A DNA stretch of 64,000 nucleotides from Ensifer adhaerens. GTDB taxonomy: Bacteria; Pseudomonadota; Alphaproteobacteria; Rhizobiales; Rhizobiaceae. Made by a program: the position numbers and the translations under genes. The notes under the pieces were generated by a model that was given only the letters and a program-made list of their open reading frames with translations, was not told the DNA's origin and did no database searches. Positions 37,691-46,487 of the stretch are shown here, in pieces; position 1 is the first letter of the stretch, and each line of letters begins with the position of its first letter. The DNA lies in NCBI RefSeq assembly GCF_002007205.1, contig NZ_LAZS01000001.1, positions 186,001-250,000 on the forward strand. The letters are read 5' to 3'.

Positions 37691-38491
37691 ATGGCCCGTT
37701 CAGCTCTTCTCAATGTCATGGTTCAGGCCGCCTTCAAGGCCGGCAAGTTGTTGGCCCGCGATTTCGGCGAAGTCCAGAACCTGCAGGTCTCGCTCAAGGG
37801 ACCGGGCGACTACGTTTCGCAGGCCGACCGCAAGGCCGAAAAGCTCATCCGCGAAGAACTCCTGAAGGCCCGCCCGACCTATGGCTTCCTCGGCGAGGAA
37901 GGCGAAGAGATCGTCGGCACCGACGGCGCGCATCGCTGGATCGTCGATCCGCTCGACGGCACCACCAACTTCCTGCACGGCATTCCGCATTTCGCCGTTT
38001 CGATCGCACTGGAACGCCAGGGTGAGATCGTCGGCGCCGTCGTCTTCAACCCCGCGACCGATGAACTCTACACCGCCGAGCGCGGTGGTGGCGCCTTCCT
38101 CAACGACCGCCGCCTGCGCGTCGCCGCGCGCAAGCATCTTTCCGACGCGGTGATCGCCACCGGCACCCCGCATCTCGGCCGCGGCAACCACGGCAAGTAC
38201 CTGATCGAGCTGCGCCACGTGATGGGCGAAGTCGCGGGCATCCGCCGTATGGGCTCGGCCTCGCTCGATCTCGCCTACGTGGCGGCCGGCCGTTTCGACG
38301 GCTACTGGGAGCGCGACCTTGCCGCCTGGGACATCGCTGCCGGCGTGCTTCTCATCCGCGAAGCCGGTGGCTGGACGCACGATATCAACGGTGGCGCCCG
38401 TCCGGTCGATGACGGTTCGGTCATCTGCGGCAACGAGTACATCGTCAAGGCGCTGACGGAAGTCGTTCATCGTCCGGTGCCGACGAAGTAA
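37691..38491 (+). CDS. suhB: inositol-1-monophosphatase family protein
   Basis: The 266-residue enzyme hydrolyses inositol monophosphate or related sugar phosphates with magnesium. Metal-site motifs are present: FLGEEGEE, then WIVDPLDGTTNFLHG (DPLDGT, about residues 88-93) and WERDLAAWDIAAGVLLIREAGG-type end segments. I start at the ATG at 37691 (MARSALLNVM), which gives the family length; the frame is open 44 codons upstream through the hairpin region. Confidence 0.93.
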   Translation: MARSALLNVMVQAAFKAGKLLARDFGEVQNLQVSLKGPGDYVSQADRKAEKLIREELLKARPTYGFLGEEGEEIVGTDGAHRWIVDPLDGTTNFLHGIPHFAVSIALERQGEIVGAVVFNPATDELYTAERGGGAFLNDRRLRVAARKHLSDAVIATGTPHLGRGNHGKYLIELRHVMGEVAGIRRMGSASLDLAYVAAGRFDGYWERDLAAWDIAAGVLLIREAGGWTHDINGGARPVDDGSVICGNEYIVKALTEVVHRPVPTK

Positions 38492-38511
38492 GCCGCATCC
38501 CATTTGTTTCG

Positions 38512-38550
38512 AAGCCTCCGATGCGCATTGCGCATCGGAGGCTTTGTTTT
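38512..38550 (+). terminator. rho-independent terminator after suhB
   Basis: AAGCCTCCGATGCGC pairs with GCGCATCGGAGGCTT around a 3-base loop and is followed by TGTTTTT. A second dyad GGTCCGG/CCGGACC (38552-38571) follows at once. Confidence 0.92.
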
Positions 38551-38652
38551 TGGTCCGGGCCGGGCCGGACCAACACGACACCGCCACAGGCCTGTGCCTA
38601 ACTGGCGACCTGCAGGCCGCGGCGCCATCCCGGCCGCATGCAGAAATTGGCC

Positions 38653-38681
38653 CTTGAATCGATTTCGGTTTCAGGAATTAT
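38653..38681 (+). promoter_or_regulatory. candidate promoter of the MotA/MotB-like pair
   Basis: CTTGAA (38653-38658) and AATTAT (38676-38681) are separated by 17 bases, near the rhizobial housekeeping pattern, 63 bases before the ATG. Confidence 0.35.
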
Positions 38682-38743
38682 GCGGTAGGCTCCGGGCCGG
38701 CGCGGCGCCGTTCCGTCAAGCAAAGCGGGAGATACTCATACCC

Positions 38744-39847
38744 ATGACGAAACTGCATCTGTCCGGATGGAACGGTCGGGAAGGCATGGAAGACGGCTAC
38801 AACCCGCACAAGCTTTCGAGCCCCATGCACTATTTCTGGACGATGGTGGTCTTCCTGATCATCGTCGGCTTCGTGGGTGCGATCCTCTTTCGCCAGGCCC
38901 ACAATGCCTTTCTCGCCAATCCGGGCCTCAACGGCCTCATCCTCGGCGTTCTCCTGATCGGCATTCTGCTCGTCTTCAACCACGTGCTGGGCTTGCGCCC
39001 CGAGGTGCGCTGGTTCAACTCGTTCCGGGCCGCCGGCAGCGCCGACAAGGTCGGGCGCGATCCCGTGCTGCTGGCTCCGATGCGGGCCTTGATCGGCGGT
39101 CGCCAGACGGCGATCTCGACCACGGCGCTGCGTTCGATCCTCGATTCCATCGCCACCCGCCTCGACGAATCGCGCGACATTTCCCGCTACCTGACCGGGC
39201 TTCTGGTGTTTCTCGGCCTGCTCGGCACCTTCTGGGGGCTTTTGGGAACGATCGGCTCGATCAATACGGTCATCCAGTCGCTGGATGCCGGGTCGGGAAC
39301 GACGGAAGACATTCTTTCGGCGCTGAAGAATGGCCTGTCGGCGCCGCTCACCGGCATGGGCACGGCGTTTTCGACGTCGCTGTTCGGCCTTTCGGGTTCG
39401 CTGATCCTCGGCTTTCTCGATCTGCAGGCCGGCCGTGCGCAGAACCGTTTCTATACCGAGCTTGAAAACTGGCTTTCCTCCGTGACCGATGTCGGCTCGG
39501 AGCTTTCGCCGACACTCGACCTGCCCGCCGGCGCTCCGGTCGAGGAGCTGAAGAGACTGACCGACCAGCTCGTGCGCCTCAACCACGAGGGCGGCGCCAA
39601 CCAGCGCACGACCGCGGCGATGGCGAGCCTTGCCGAAGGCATCCAGGGCCTGGTCAAGAACATGCGCGGCGAACAGCAGATGCTCAGGGACTGGATCGAG
39701 GCGCAACAGGACGAGGCCAAGGCGATGCGCAAGACGCTCGACAAGCTGGCGTCGCGGGTCGCCGCTTCCGACCGCTCCCTGCCGCATGGGGACAAGTCGC
39801 CGATGCCGGCCAAGATCGCGCGCATGGACGAGACCGGAGGGGAGTGA
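38744..39847 (+). CDS. MotA/TolQ/ExbB-like proton-channel protein
   Basis: The 367-residue protein has transmembrane segments at about 29-50, 62-82, 150-172 and 204-226. The last two, with LGLLGTFWGLLGTIGS and GMGTAFSTSLFGLSGSL, match the MotA/TolQ/ExbB core. A helical cytosolic tail of about 140 residues follows. It should form an ion channel with the protein encoded next door. No flagellar or TonB genes are near. The start is ATG 38744 (MTKLHLSGWN). Confidence 0.87.
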   Translation: MTKLHLSGWNGREGMEDGYNPHKLSSPMHYFWTMVVFLIIVGFVGAILFRQAHNAFLANPGLNGLILGVLLIGILLVFNHVLGLRPEVRWFNSFRAAGSADKVGRDPVLLAPMRALIGGRQTAISTTALRSILDSIATRLDESRDISRYLTGLLVFLGLLGTFWGLLGTIGSINTVIQSLDAGSGTTEDILSALKNGLSAPLTGMGTAFSTSLFGLSGSLILGFLDLQAGRAQNRFYTELENWLSSVTDVGSELSPTLDLPAGAPVEELKRLTDQLVRLNHEGGANQRTTAAMASLAEGIQGLVKNMRGEQQMLRDWIEAQQDEAKAMRKTLDKLASRVAASDRSLPHGDKSPMPAKIARMDETGGE

Positions 39848-39850
39848 TCC

Positions 39851-40882
39851 ATGGCGCTCGCGCGAAAAGGCCGCTCTCAGCGCACGATCGATTATTGGCC
39901 GGGCTTCGTCGACGCTCTGTCGACGCTGCTCCTGTCGATCATGTTCCTGCTCACCGTCTTCGTCCTGGCACAGTTTCTGCTCAGCCGTGAAATCAGCGGC
40001 AAGGACGAGGTGCTGACCCGGCTGAACAGCCAGATCAACGAACTCACTCAGCTTCTGGCGCTGGAGAAGAGCGGCAAGCAGGATCTCGAGGATTCGCTCG
40101 CCAACCTCCAGGCGTCGCTTGCCAGCTCGGAAGGTGAACGGTCGCGGCTGCAAGCCCTGCTAGATCAGGGGAGCGGCAGCACCGACGCTGCCAATCAGAA
40201 GATCGGCCGCCTCGGCTCCGAACTTGAGACCGAGCGCGAGATCAGCGCCCGGGCGATGAGCCAGATCGAACTGCTGAACCAGCAGATTGCCGCGCTGCGC
40301 AGCCAGATCGCCGCCATCGAGGTGGCGCTGCAGGCATCGGAGGCCAAGGACCAGCAGTCGCAGACCAAGATCGCCGATCTCGGCCGGCGCCTCAACGTGG
40401 CGCTTGCCCAGCGGGTGCAGGAACTCAACCGCTACCGCTCCGACTTCTTCGGACGCCTCCGGGAAATCCTCTCCGATCGCGAGAACATCCGCATCGTCGG
40501 CGACCGTTTCGTCTTCCAATCGGAAGTGCTGTTTCCCTCCGGCGGCAACGACCTCAACCCCGAAGGGCAGGCGGAGATGGGCAAGCTCGCCACGGCATTG
40601 CTCGATCTTGCCAAGGAGATCCCCGCCGAGATCAACTGGGTCCTGCGTGTCGACGGCCACACCGACAACGTGCAGCTTTCCGGCGCGGGGCGCTTTGCCG
40701 ACAACTGGGAGCTTTCGTCAGCGCGCGCGACCTCCGTGGTCAAGTTCCTCATCTCCAGGGGCGTGCCGGCGGACCGGCTGGTCGCGGCCGGCTTCGGCGA
40801 GTATCAGCCGATCGCGCCGGGGGAGAGCCCGGAAGCGCGGGCGCAGAACCGCCGTATCGAGCTCAAGTTGACCGAGAAGTAA
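39851..40882 (+). CDS. MotB/OmpA-like peptidoglycan-anchored channel partner
   Basis: The 343-residue protein has one N-terminal transmembrane helix with an aspartate at its start (PGFVDALSTLLLSIMF, D21), the position of the proton-carrying Asp in MotB. A long coiled coil (about 55-190) is followed by an OmpA-like peptidoglycan-binding domain (about 215-340) with VDGHTDNVQ and NWELSSARA. It starts 3 bases after the channel gene, so the two proteins surely work together. Confidence 0.88.
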   Translation: MALARKGRSQRTIDYWPGFVDALSTLLLSIMFLLTVFVLAQFLLSREISGKDEVLTRLNSQINELTQLLALEKSGKQDLEDSLANLQASLASSEGERSRLQALLDQGSGSTDAANQKIGRLGSELETEREISARAMSQIELLNQQIAALRSQIAAIEVALQASEAKDQQSQTKIADLGRRLNVALAQRVQELNRYRSDFFGRLREILSDRENIRIVGDRFVFQSEVLFPSGGNDLNPEGQAEMGKLATALLDLAKEIPAEINWVLRVDGHTDNVQLSGAGRFADNWELSSARATSVVKFLISRGVPADRLVAAGFGEYQPIAPGESPEARAQNRRIELKLTEK

Positions 40883-40911
40883 GCCTCCGATTCCGGGCAC
40901 TCGCCGGCGAT

Positions 40912-41019
40912 GCTACTGCATGTTTCCTTTGATCGTAGCCGATTAAAAGACAAAAACATGCAGCAATTCAAAGTTCTACAGCGACCTTTGCGCGTCTGAT
41001 AAGACGCGCGGCGCTGTAG
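40912..41019. repeat. RIME-like 108-bp intergenic palindromic repeat, copy 2
   Basis: CTGCATGTTT (40916-40925) pairs with AAACATGCAG (40954-40963), and CTACAGCG (40976-40983) pairs with CGCTGTAG (41012-41019) with an inner GCGTCT/AGACGC stem. The plan and the shared words CAAAGTTCTA-CAGCG and CCTTTG-GCG match copy 1 at 3262-3369, whose arms differ by compensating changes. Confidence 0.75.
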
Positions 41020-41137
41020 TCCGTCCTTGAATTGACCTTGACGTACGCGTAACAGTTGCTGCAGCCATTCAGATGGCGCGGCAACCTTTGCATGTCATGG
41101 CGCAGGTACCGGATGGGATGCGAGGGGAGAGCATTTC

Positions 41138-42784
41138 ATGGATTGCGACGTATTGATTATCGGCGCAGGGCTTGCCGGCCTCGTCGCCGCGGCGGAGGCG
41201 GCAGCACTCGGTCGCAGGGTCATCATACTCGACCAGGAAGGGGAGCAGAATCTCGGCGGACAGGCATTCTGGTCGCTCGGTGGCCTGTTCTTCGTCGACA
41301 GCCCCGAACAGCGACGCATGGGCATCCGTGACACCCACGAGCTGGCCCGCCAGGACTGGATGGGATCGTCGCAGTTCGATCGCCCCGAAGATCACTGGCC
41401 GCGGCTTTGGGCGGAAGCCTATATCGACTTTGCGGCGGGCGAAAAGCGCCGGTGGCTGCATGCGCTCGGCATGCGCTGGTTCCCGGTCGTCGGCTGGGCC
41501 GAGCGTGGCGGCGGGCTCGCCCACGGCCACGGCAATTCGGTGCCGCGCTTCCACGTCACCTGGGGTACCGGCCCGGCGGTGCTCGAACCGTTCATCCGCC
41601 TGACGCGGGAGGCGGAGAGCCGTGGTCTCGTACGGTTCCGGTTCCGCCACCGGGTGGACGAACTCGTGACCACCGACGGCCGGGTGGCGGGTGCGCGCGG
41701 TGTGCTCCTGAAGGAGGATCCGGTCGGGCGCGGCGAGCGCAGTTCCCGCGACGTGGTCGGCGATTTCGAGATTTCGGCGGACGCGATCGTCGTCACGTCA
41801 GGCGGCATCGGCGGCAACCACGATCTGGTACGCCGCAACTGGCCGCGCAAGCGGCTCGGCCAGCCGCCGGCGACGATGGTCGCGGGCGTGCCGCACCATG
41901 TCGACGGGCGCATGCTGGAGATCGCCAGCCGGGCGCGCGGTGCGGTCATCAACGCGGACCGCATGTGGCACTACACGGAGGGCCTGAAGAACTTCGATCC
42001 GATCTGGCCGGACCACGGCATCCGCATCCTGCCGGGTCCTTCGTCCTTCTGGTGCGACGCGGACGGCAACCGTTTTCCCGCCCCGGCCATGCCCGGCTTC
42101 GACACGCTCGGCACGTTGCAGGCGATCCGCGACAGCGGCCATGACTACAGCTGGTTCGTGCTGACGCGGGCGATCATCAAGAAAGAGTTCGCGCTTTCCG
42201 GCTCCGAGCAGAATCCCGATCTCACCGGCAAGAGCATCGCGCTTCTCCTGAAGCGGCTCGGCAAGAACCCGCCGGGGCCGGTCCAGGCCTTCATGGACCG
42301 GGGCGAGGACTTCATCCTGCGCGACCGGCTCGAAGATCTCGTGCCGGCGATGAATGCGCTGACCGGCGAGAACCGGCTGTCGCTGGAGCACCTGCGCCAG
42401 CAGATAGAGGCGCGCGATCGCGAGATTACCAACCCGTTCTCCAAGGATGCGCAAGTGACGGCGATCCGCGGGGCGCGCGCCTATCGCGGCGACCGGCTGC
42501 TGCGCACCGCAAAGCCGCACCGGCTGCTCGACCCCAAGGCCGGACCGCTGATCGCCGTCCGCCTGCATATCCTCACACGCAAGACGCTTGGCGGGCTTCA
42601 AACCAATCTGTCAGGCCAGGTGCTGGAGCAATCCGGCGAGCCGGTGCCCGGTCTCTTTGCCGCCGGCGAGGTCGCCGGTTTCGGCGGCGGCGGCATGCAT
42701 GGCTACAACGCGCTCGAAGGCACGTTCCTCGGGGGCTGTATTTTTTCAGGCCGGGCCGCGGGGCGGGGGGCTGCCGGGGTGTGA
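41138..42784 (+). CDS. FAD-binding dehydrogenase (fumarate-reductase/ketosteroid-dehydrogenase fold)
   Basis: The 548-residue flavoprotein begins with the FAD site VLIIGAGLAGLVAAAEAA and ends with the FAD-closing segment GLFAAGEVAGFGGGGMHGYNALEG, both typical of COG3573-type dehydrogenases. No signal peptide is visible. The reaction is unknown; relatives oxidise or reduce C=C bonds next to a carbonyl. It is flanked by two different intergenic repeats and has no clear operon partner. Confidence 0.85.
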   Translation: MDCDVLIIGAGLAGLVAAAEAAALGRRVIILDQEGEQNLGGQAFWSLGGLFFVDSPEQRRMGIRDTHELARQDWMGSSQFDRPEDHWPRLWAEAYIDFAAGEKRRWLHALGMRWFPVVGWAERGGGLAHGHGNSVPRFHVTWGTGPAVLEPFIRLTREAESRGLVRFRFRHRVDELVTTDGRVAGARGVLLKEDPVGRGERSSRDVVGDFEISADAIVVTSGGIGGNHDLVRRNWPRKRLGQPPATMVAGVPHHVDGRMLEIASRARGAVINADRMWHYTEGLKNFDPIWPDHGIRILPGPSSFWCDADGNRFPAPAMPGFDTLGTLQAIRDSGHDYSWFVLTRAIIKKEFALSGSEQNPDLTGKSIALLLKRLGKNPPGPVQAFMDRGEDFILRDRLEDLVPAMNALTGENRLSLEHLRQQIEARDREITNPFSKDAQVTAIRGARAYRGDRLLRTAKPHRLLDPKAGPLIAVRLHILTRKTLGGLQTNLSGQVLEQSGEPVPGLFAAGEVAGFGGGGMHGYNALEGTFLGGCIFSGRAAGRGAAGV

Positions 42785-42811
42785 CGGCTGCTGGCCGCGT
42801 ATTGGTAAGCT

Positions 42812-42964
42812 GCCCCTCACCCTAGCCCTCTCCCGGCAGGCGGGGAGAGGGGACGTGCCCAGAAGGCGGCCGATACCAGTTGAAGCTGGCCAGCAAATGC
42901 GGCGTTGCCGCGAGTCCCTTCTCCCCGTGTGCGGGGAGAAGGTGGCGGCAGCCGGATGAGGGGC
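42812..42964. repeat. composite palindromic intergenic repeat with terminal inverted ends
   Basis: The element is bounded by GCCCCTCA (42812-42819) and its complement TGAGGGGC (42957-42964). Inside are two hairpins of similar sequence, CCCTCTCCC/GGGGAGAGGG (42826-42851) and CCTTCTCCCCG/CGGGGAGAAGG (42917-42942). The words CCCTCACCCTAGCCCTCTCC and GGCAGCCGGATGAGGGG are familiar from dispersed repeats in many rhizobial genomes. Confidence 0.65.
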
Positions 42965-42994
42965 GGGCTCGCCGGCCGGGTCAGCCGAGCGGGA

Positions 42995-43987
42995 TCAATC
43001 CATCTGCACGTTGGCGTCGCGCACGACAGGCGTCCACTTCGCCAGCTCGGCCTTCACATGGGCTCCCAGTTCTTCCGGCGTCGAGCCGACGATCGTGGCG
43101 CTGAATTCCTTCATGCGCTCGATGACGGCGGGGTCCTTCAGCGCCTTGTTGGCCGCCTCGTTGAGGCGGGCGACGACCGGCTGAGGTGTGTTGGCGGGGG
43201 CAAAGAGCGCATTCCAGGTGTAGGTCTCGTAGCCCGGAATGCCGGCCTCGGCGACCGTCGGTACATCGGGGAAGGAGGGCGCGCGTTCCGCCGTGGTTAC
43301 GGCAAGAGCCCTGAGCGTCCCCGCCTTGATGTGGCTGGAGGAGGAGGGGAGGTTGTCGAACATGATCGGCACCTGGTTGCCGATGACGTCGTTCAGTGCC
43401 GGGCCTGCGCCCTTGTAGGGGATATGCTGCATGCTCACACCGGCCATCTTCTTGAAGAGCTCGCCGGAGAGATGCAGCGGCGTGCCGTTGCCGGATGACG
43501 CGTAGCTATATTCGTCGGGCTTGGCCTTCAAAAGCGCCAGCAGCTCCGCAACGCTTTTCGCCGGCAGTTCCGGGTTGACGACCAGCACGTTGGGCACGAC
43601 CACGAGCAGCGAGACCGGCGCGAAATCCTTCTCGGGATCATAGGGCTTGGTCTTGAGGATCAGCGGGTTGAGGGCATGGGTTGCGACCGTGCCCATCAGG
43701 ATCGTGTAGCCGTCCGGATCGGCACGGGCGACATTGTCTGCGCCGAGATTGCCGCCGGCGCCGGCAACGTTCTGGACGATCACCTGCTCGCCGAGGTCCT
43801 CGGACATTTTCTGCGCGACGATGCGAGCAACCACGTCGGTGGAGCCGCCGGCGGCAAAGGGAACGACGAGCGTTATCGGCCGCTCGGGAAAGCCCTGGGC
43901 CAGTGCCGACGAGCCAAAGGGCAGTGCCGTCAGCGCCATCACGCCCAGCGCCAGAGTTGCGCGCCGGGTCAGGTGCGAAAATGCCAT
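42995..43987 (-). CDS. Bug/TctC-family periplasmic substrate-binding protein
   Basis: The 330-residue protein has a signal peptide (about 1-30, ending SALAQ) and typical Bug-family segments: PERPITLVVPFAAGGSTDVV, NVAGAGGNLGAD, HIPYKGAGPALND and APANTPQPVV. Such proteins bind carboxylates for tripartite tricarboxylate transporters. No tctA or tctB genes are adjacent, so it is an orphan here and its partner must lie elsewhere or be lost. Confidence 0.92.
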   Translation of the reverse strand: MAFSHLTRRATLALGVMALTALPFGSSALAQGFPERPITLVVPFAAGGSTDVVARIVAQKMSEDLGEQVIVQNVAGAGGNLGADNVARADPDGYTILMGTVATHALNPLILKTKPYDPEKDFAPVSLLVVVPNVLVVNPELPAKSVAELLALLKAKPDEYSYASSGNGTPLHLSGELFKKMAGVSMQHIPYKGAGPALNDVIGNQVPIMFDNLPSSSSHIKAGTLRALAVTTAERAPSFPDVPTVAEAGIPGYETYTWNALFAPANTPQPVVARLNEAANKALKDPAVIERMKEFSATIVGSTPEELGAHVKAELAKWTPVVRDANVQMD

Positions 43988-44124
43988 GCGATAGTCCTCC
44001 CGATCAATTCAGCAGAAAGCGATGCCGGCCTCCTCGGCCGGGCCCCATAACAATAGGGCTCGGTATTCCATCGGCAACCGCTTTACGGCAAATCGGGGGG
44101 CGCTTTTCGCGCCGTGCGGTGCGT

Positions 44125-45927
44125 TTAGCTCTGCGCGTTGACGAACAGGGCCTCTGCGCCATGGTTGAACTGCAGGCGCGCAAGCTTTGCGTAGAGCCCG
44201 CCATGGCGGATGAGGGAGGCGTGCGTTCCTTCCTCGACGATGCGGCCATGGTCCACCACCAGGATACGATCGGCCTTCAGCACGGTCGCCAGCCGATGGG
44301 CGATGATGATCGTCGTGCGCTCGTGCAGCAGGCTGTCGAGCGCCTTCTGGACCAGCGTCTCGCTCTCGGCGTCGAGAGCCGAGGTCGCCTCGTCGAGAAG
44401 CAGCACCGGTGCGTTCTTGAGGATGGCGCGGGCAATCGCGATGCGCTGGCGCTGGCCACCGGAAAGCGTGACGCCGCGTTCGCCGACATAGGTGTCGTAA
44501 CCCTTGTCGAGCCTGTTGATGAACTCGTCCGCCTGCGCGGCGACGGCGGCGGCACGCACGGCCTCGCGGCTGGCATCCGGCATGCCGAAGGCGATGTTGT
44601 CGTGCACGGACGAGGCGAAGATCGTCACATCCTGCGGCACGATCGCGATGCGCTCGCGCAGATCCTTCGGATCGACGGTGCGAATGTCGACACCGTCGAC
44701 GCTGACCGCGCCCTTGGCGGGATCGTAGAAGCGAAGCAGCATCGAGAAGACGGTGCTCTTGCCGGCACCGGACGGTCCGACGATCGCAACGGTCTCGCCG
44801 GGCGCGATGTTGAAGCTGAGGCCGTTGAGGCTCTTGTAGTCGGGGCGCGACGGGTAGGCGAAGTGAACGTCGTCGAAGGCGATGGCGCCGGTTGCCGGGA
44901 CAGGCATGGCGGCCGGATTTTCCGATGCCTGGATCTCGGGAATTTCGGTCAGGAGTTCGTTCAGCCGCTCGGCGGCGCCGGCCGCCTGCGAGAGTTCGCC
45001 CCAGACCTCGGAAAGAGAGCCGAGGCTGCCGGCGGCAAAGACCGAATAGAGCAGGAACTGGCTGAGCGTGCCGGCCGAGAGATTGCCTGACAGTACGTCG
45101 TGGGCGCCGAACCAGAGCACGGCGACGACGCTGCCGAACACCATGGTGATGGCAAAAGCGGTGAGCACCGAGCGCGCCTTGATCGCTGACCGCGCCGCGC
45201 CATAGGCCTCCTCGACGGCGGCTCCGAAGTGGTTGTTGGCGAGCGCCTCGCCATTGAAGGCCTGGACGGTGCGCGATGCGGCAATCGCCTCGCCGGCATA
45301 GGCCGATGCGGTGGCGAGCGTATCCTGCGCCTGGCGCGAGCGGCGACGGACGGAGCGGCCGAAGCCGACGAGCGGGAAGACGATGATCGGGATCGCGATC
45401 AGCACCAGGCTCGACAGCTTGGGGCTGGTATAGACCATCATGCCGATGGCCCCGAGACACAGGATCAGGTTGCGCAACGCGACCGAGGCGGTGGCACCGA
45501 CCGCGGATTTCACCTGGGTCGTGTCGGCGGTCAACCGCGAGACGATCTCGCCGGACTGGTTGACGTCGAAGAAGGAGGCGGAAAGGCGGGTGACGCGATC
45601 GAAGACGTTGCGCCTCAAATCGGCGACGATGCGTTCGCCGAGTGTGATGACGAAGTAGTAGCGTGCCGCACTCGCCAGCGCGAGCACGATGGCGAGCATC
45701 ATCAGCATTGAGAAGTACGTGTTGATGAAGCCGCTATCGGGACTGGCGAAGCCGTTGTCGACCATGCGCCGGACGGCGAGCGGCAGCGCGAGCGTCGTCA
45801 CCGCCGCCAGGATCAGCGAAATGCCGGCTCCGATGACCAGATGGCGATAGCGGGCGAGATAGGGAAGGAGCGTGGCGAGCGGGCGGATGGACTTGCGCGC
45901 AGGCGCCTGGTTTTCTCTTGACGACAC
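44125..45927 (-). CDS. ABC exporter, fused permease and ATPase (MsbA-like)
   Basis: The 600-residue half-transporter has a six-helix exporter domain (about 25-320) and an ATPase domain with Walker A GPSGAGKST, signature LSGGQRQR and Walker B VLLLDEATSALD. It exports a lipid, drug or peptide; the substrate is not evident. I chose the GTG at 45927 because AAAGGGG lies 4-10 bases upstream and the length fits; the ATG at 46023 would add 32 residues of unlikely sequence. Confidence 0.88.
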   Translation of the reverse strand: MSSRENQAPARKSIRPLATLLPYLARYRHLVIGAGISLILAAVTTLALPLAVRRMVDNGFASPDSGFINTYFSMLMMLAIVLALASAARYYFVITLGERIVADLRRNVFDRVTRLSASFFDVNQSGEIVSRLTADTTQVKSAVGATASVALRNLILCLGAIGMMVYTSPKLSSLVLIAIPIIVFPLVGFGRSVRRRSRQAQDTLATASAYAGEAIAASRTVQAFNGEALANNHFGAAVEEAYGAARSAIKARSVLTAFAITMVFGSVVAVLWFGAHDVLSGNLSAGTLSQFLLYSVFAAGSLGSLSEVWGELSQAAGAAERLNELLTEIPEIQASENPAAMPVPATGAIAFDDVHFAYPSRPDYKSLNGLSFNIAPGETVAIVGPSGAGKSTVFSMLLRFYDPAKGAVSVDGVDIRTVDPKDLRERIAIVPQDVTIFASSVHDNIAFGMPDASREAVRAAAVAAQADEFINRLDKGYDTYVGERGVTLSGGQRQRIAIARAILKNAPVLLLDEATSALDAESETLVQKALDSLLHERTTIIIAHRLATVLKADRILVVDHGRIVEEGTHASLIRHGGLYAKLARLQFNHGAEALFVNAQS

Positions 45928-45985
45928 TTGACCCCTTTCGCCAAACACGGAGGAAAGGGATTGCCCATGAGTCTTCCGTGCGGCA

Positions 45986-46014
45986 CTTGTTATCGCGCAG
46001 ACCTTGATGTATAG
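45986..46014 (+). promoter_or_regulatory. candidate rpmE promoter
   Basis: CTTGTT (45986-45991) and GTATAG (46009-46014) are 17 bases apart, about 120 bases upstream of rpmE. The match to the rhizobial consensus is partial. Confidence 0.3.
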
Positions 46015-46134
46015 GCACGGCATCGAATTGGGAAGCCGTGGCCGTTCAGCCGGTCCGCGGCTTCATTTACGTGTTCGGTCTCGAAGTCGCAATGCCTTGC
46101 GACAATTGGACCCTGGAACTCTAGGAAGATCGTT

Positions 46135-46356
46135 ATGAAGGCAGACATCCATCCCGATTACCACGTCATCAAGGTTGTCATGACCGACGGCACCGAATAC
46201 GAAACCCGCTCGACCTGGGGTTCGGAAGGCGCCACCATGAACCTGGAAATCGACCCCAAGTCGCACCCGGCCTGGACCGGCGGCAACCAGCAGCTCATGG
46301 ACCGCGGCGGCCGCGTCTCCAAGTTCAAGAAGCGCTTCGAAGGCCTCGGCCTCTAA
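46135..46356 (+). CDS. rpmE: 50S ribosomal protein L31
   Basis: The 73-residue protein starts [20 protein letters not shown] and ends [11 protein letters not shown], the alphaproteobacterial L31 form without zinc-binding cysteines. A GGAAGATCGTT stretch precedes the ATG, and a hairpin terminator follows the stop. It is transcribed alone. Confidence 0.96.
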   Translation: MKADIHPDYHVIKVVMTDGTEYETRSTWGSEGATMNLEIDPKSHPAWTGGNQQLMDRGGRVSKFKKRFEGLGL

Positions 46357-46379
46357 TCGAACGCCTCTTCGGCATTTCG

Positions 46380-46408
46380 AAAGCCTGGGTCCTCGGCCCG
46401 GGCTTTTT
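46380..46408 (+). terminator. rho-independent terminator after rpmE
   Basis: AAAGCCTGGG pairs with CCCGGGCTTT (one T-G wobble) around a 7-base loop and runs into five T's, 23 bases after the rpmE stop. Confidence 0.88.
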
Positions 46409-46487
46409 GCCGTTTTGGTCCTGGCGCGTGCGCCCGGCGAAGCGTGTGCCATTGCGCCGCGCAGGGAAGCCGTTACGGGATCGGCGC

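Noticed and set aside
38744-40882. Zorya-type defence system
   Set aside because: The MotA/MotB-like pair lacks adjacent zorC, zorD or zorE genes and lies in a housekeeping region.
44009-45460. Long minus-strand frame overlapping the ABC exporter
   Set aside because: Its translation is Arg/His-rich without family features and lies in another frame of a clear ABC transporter.
46325-46487. C-terminal extension of the frameshifted gene in its present frame
   Set aside because: It is Arg/Ser-rich, runs through the rpmE terminator into rpmE on the other strand, and the alternative frame gives a better protein end.
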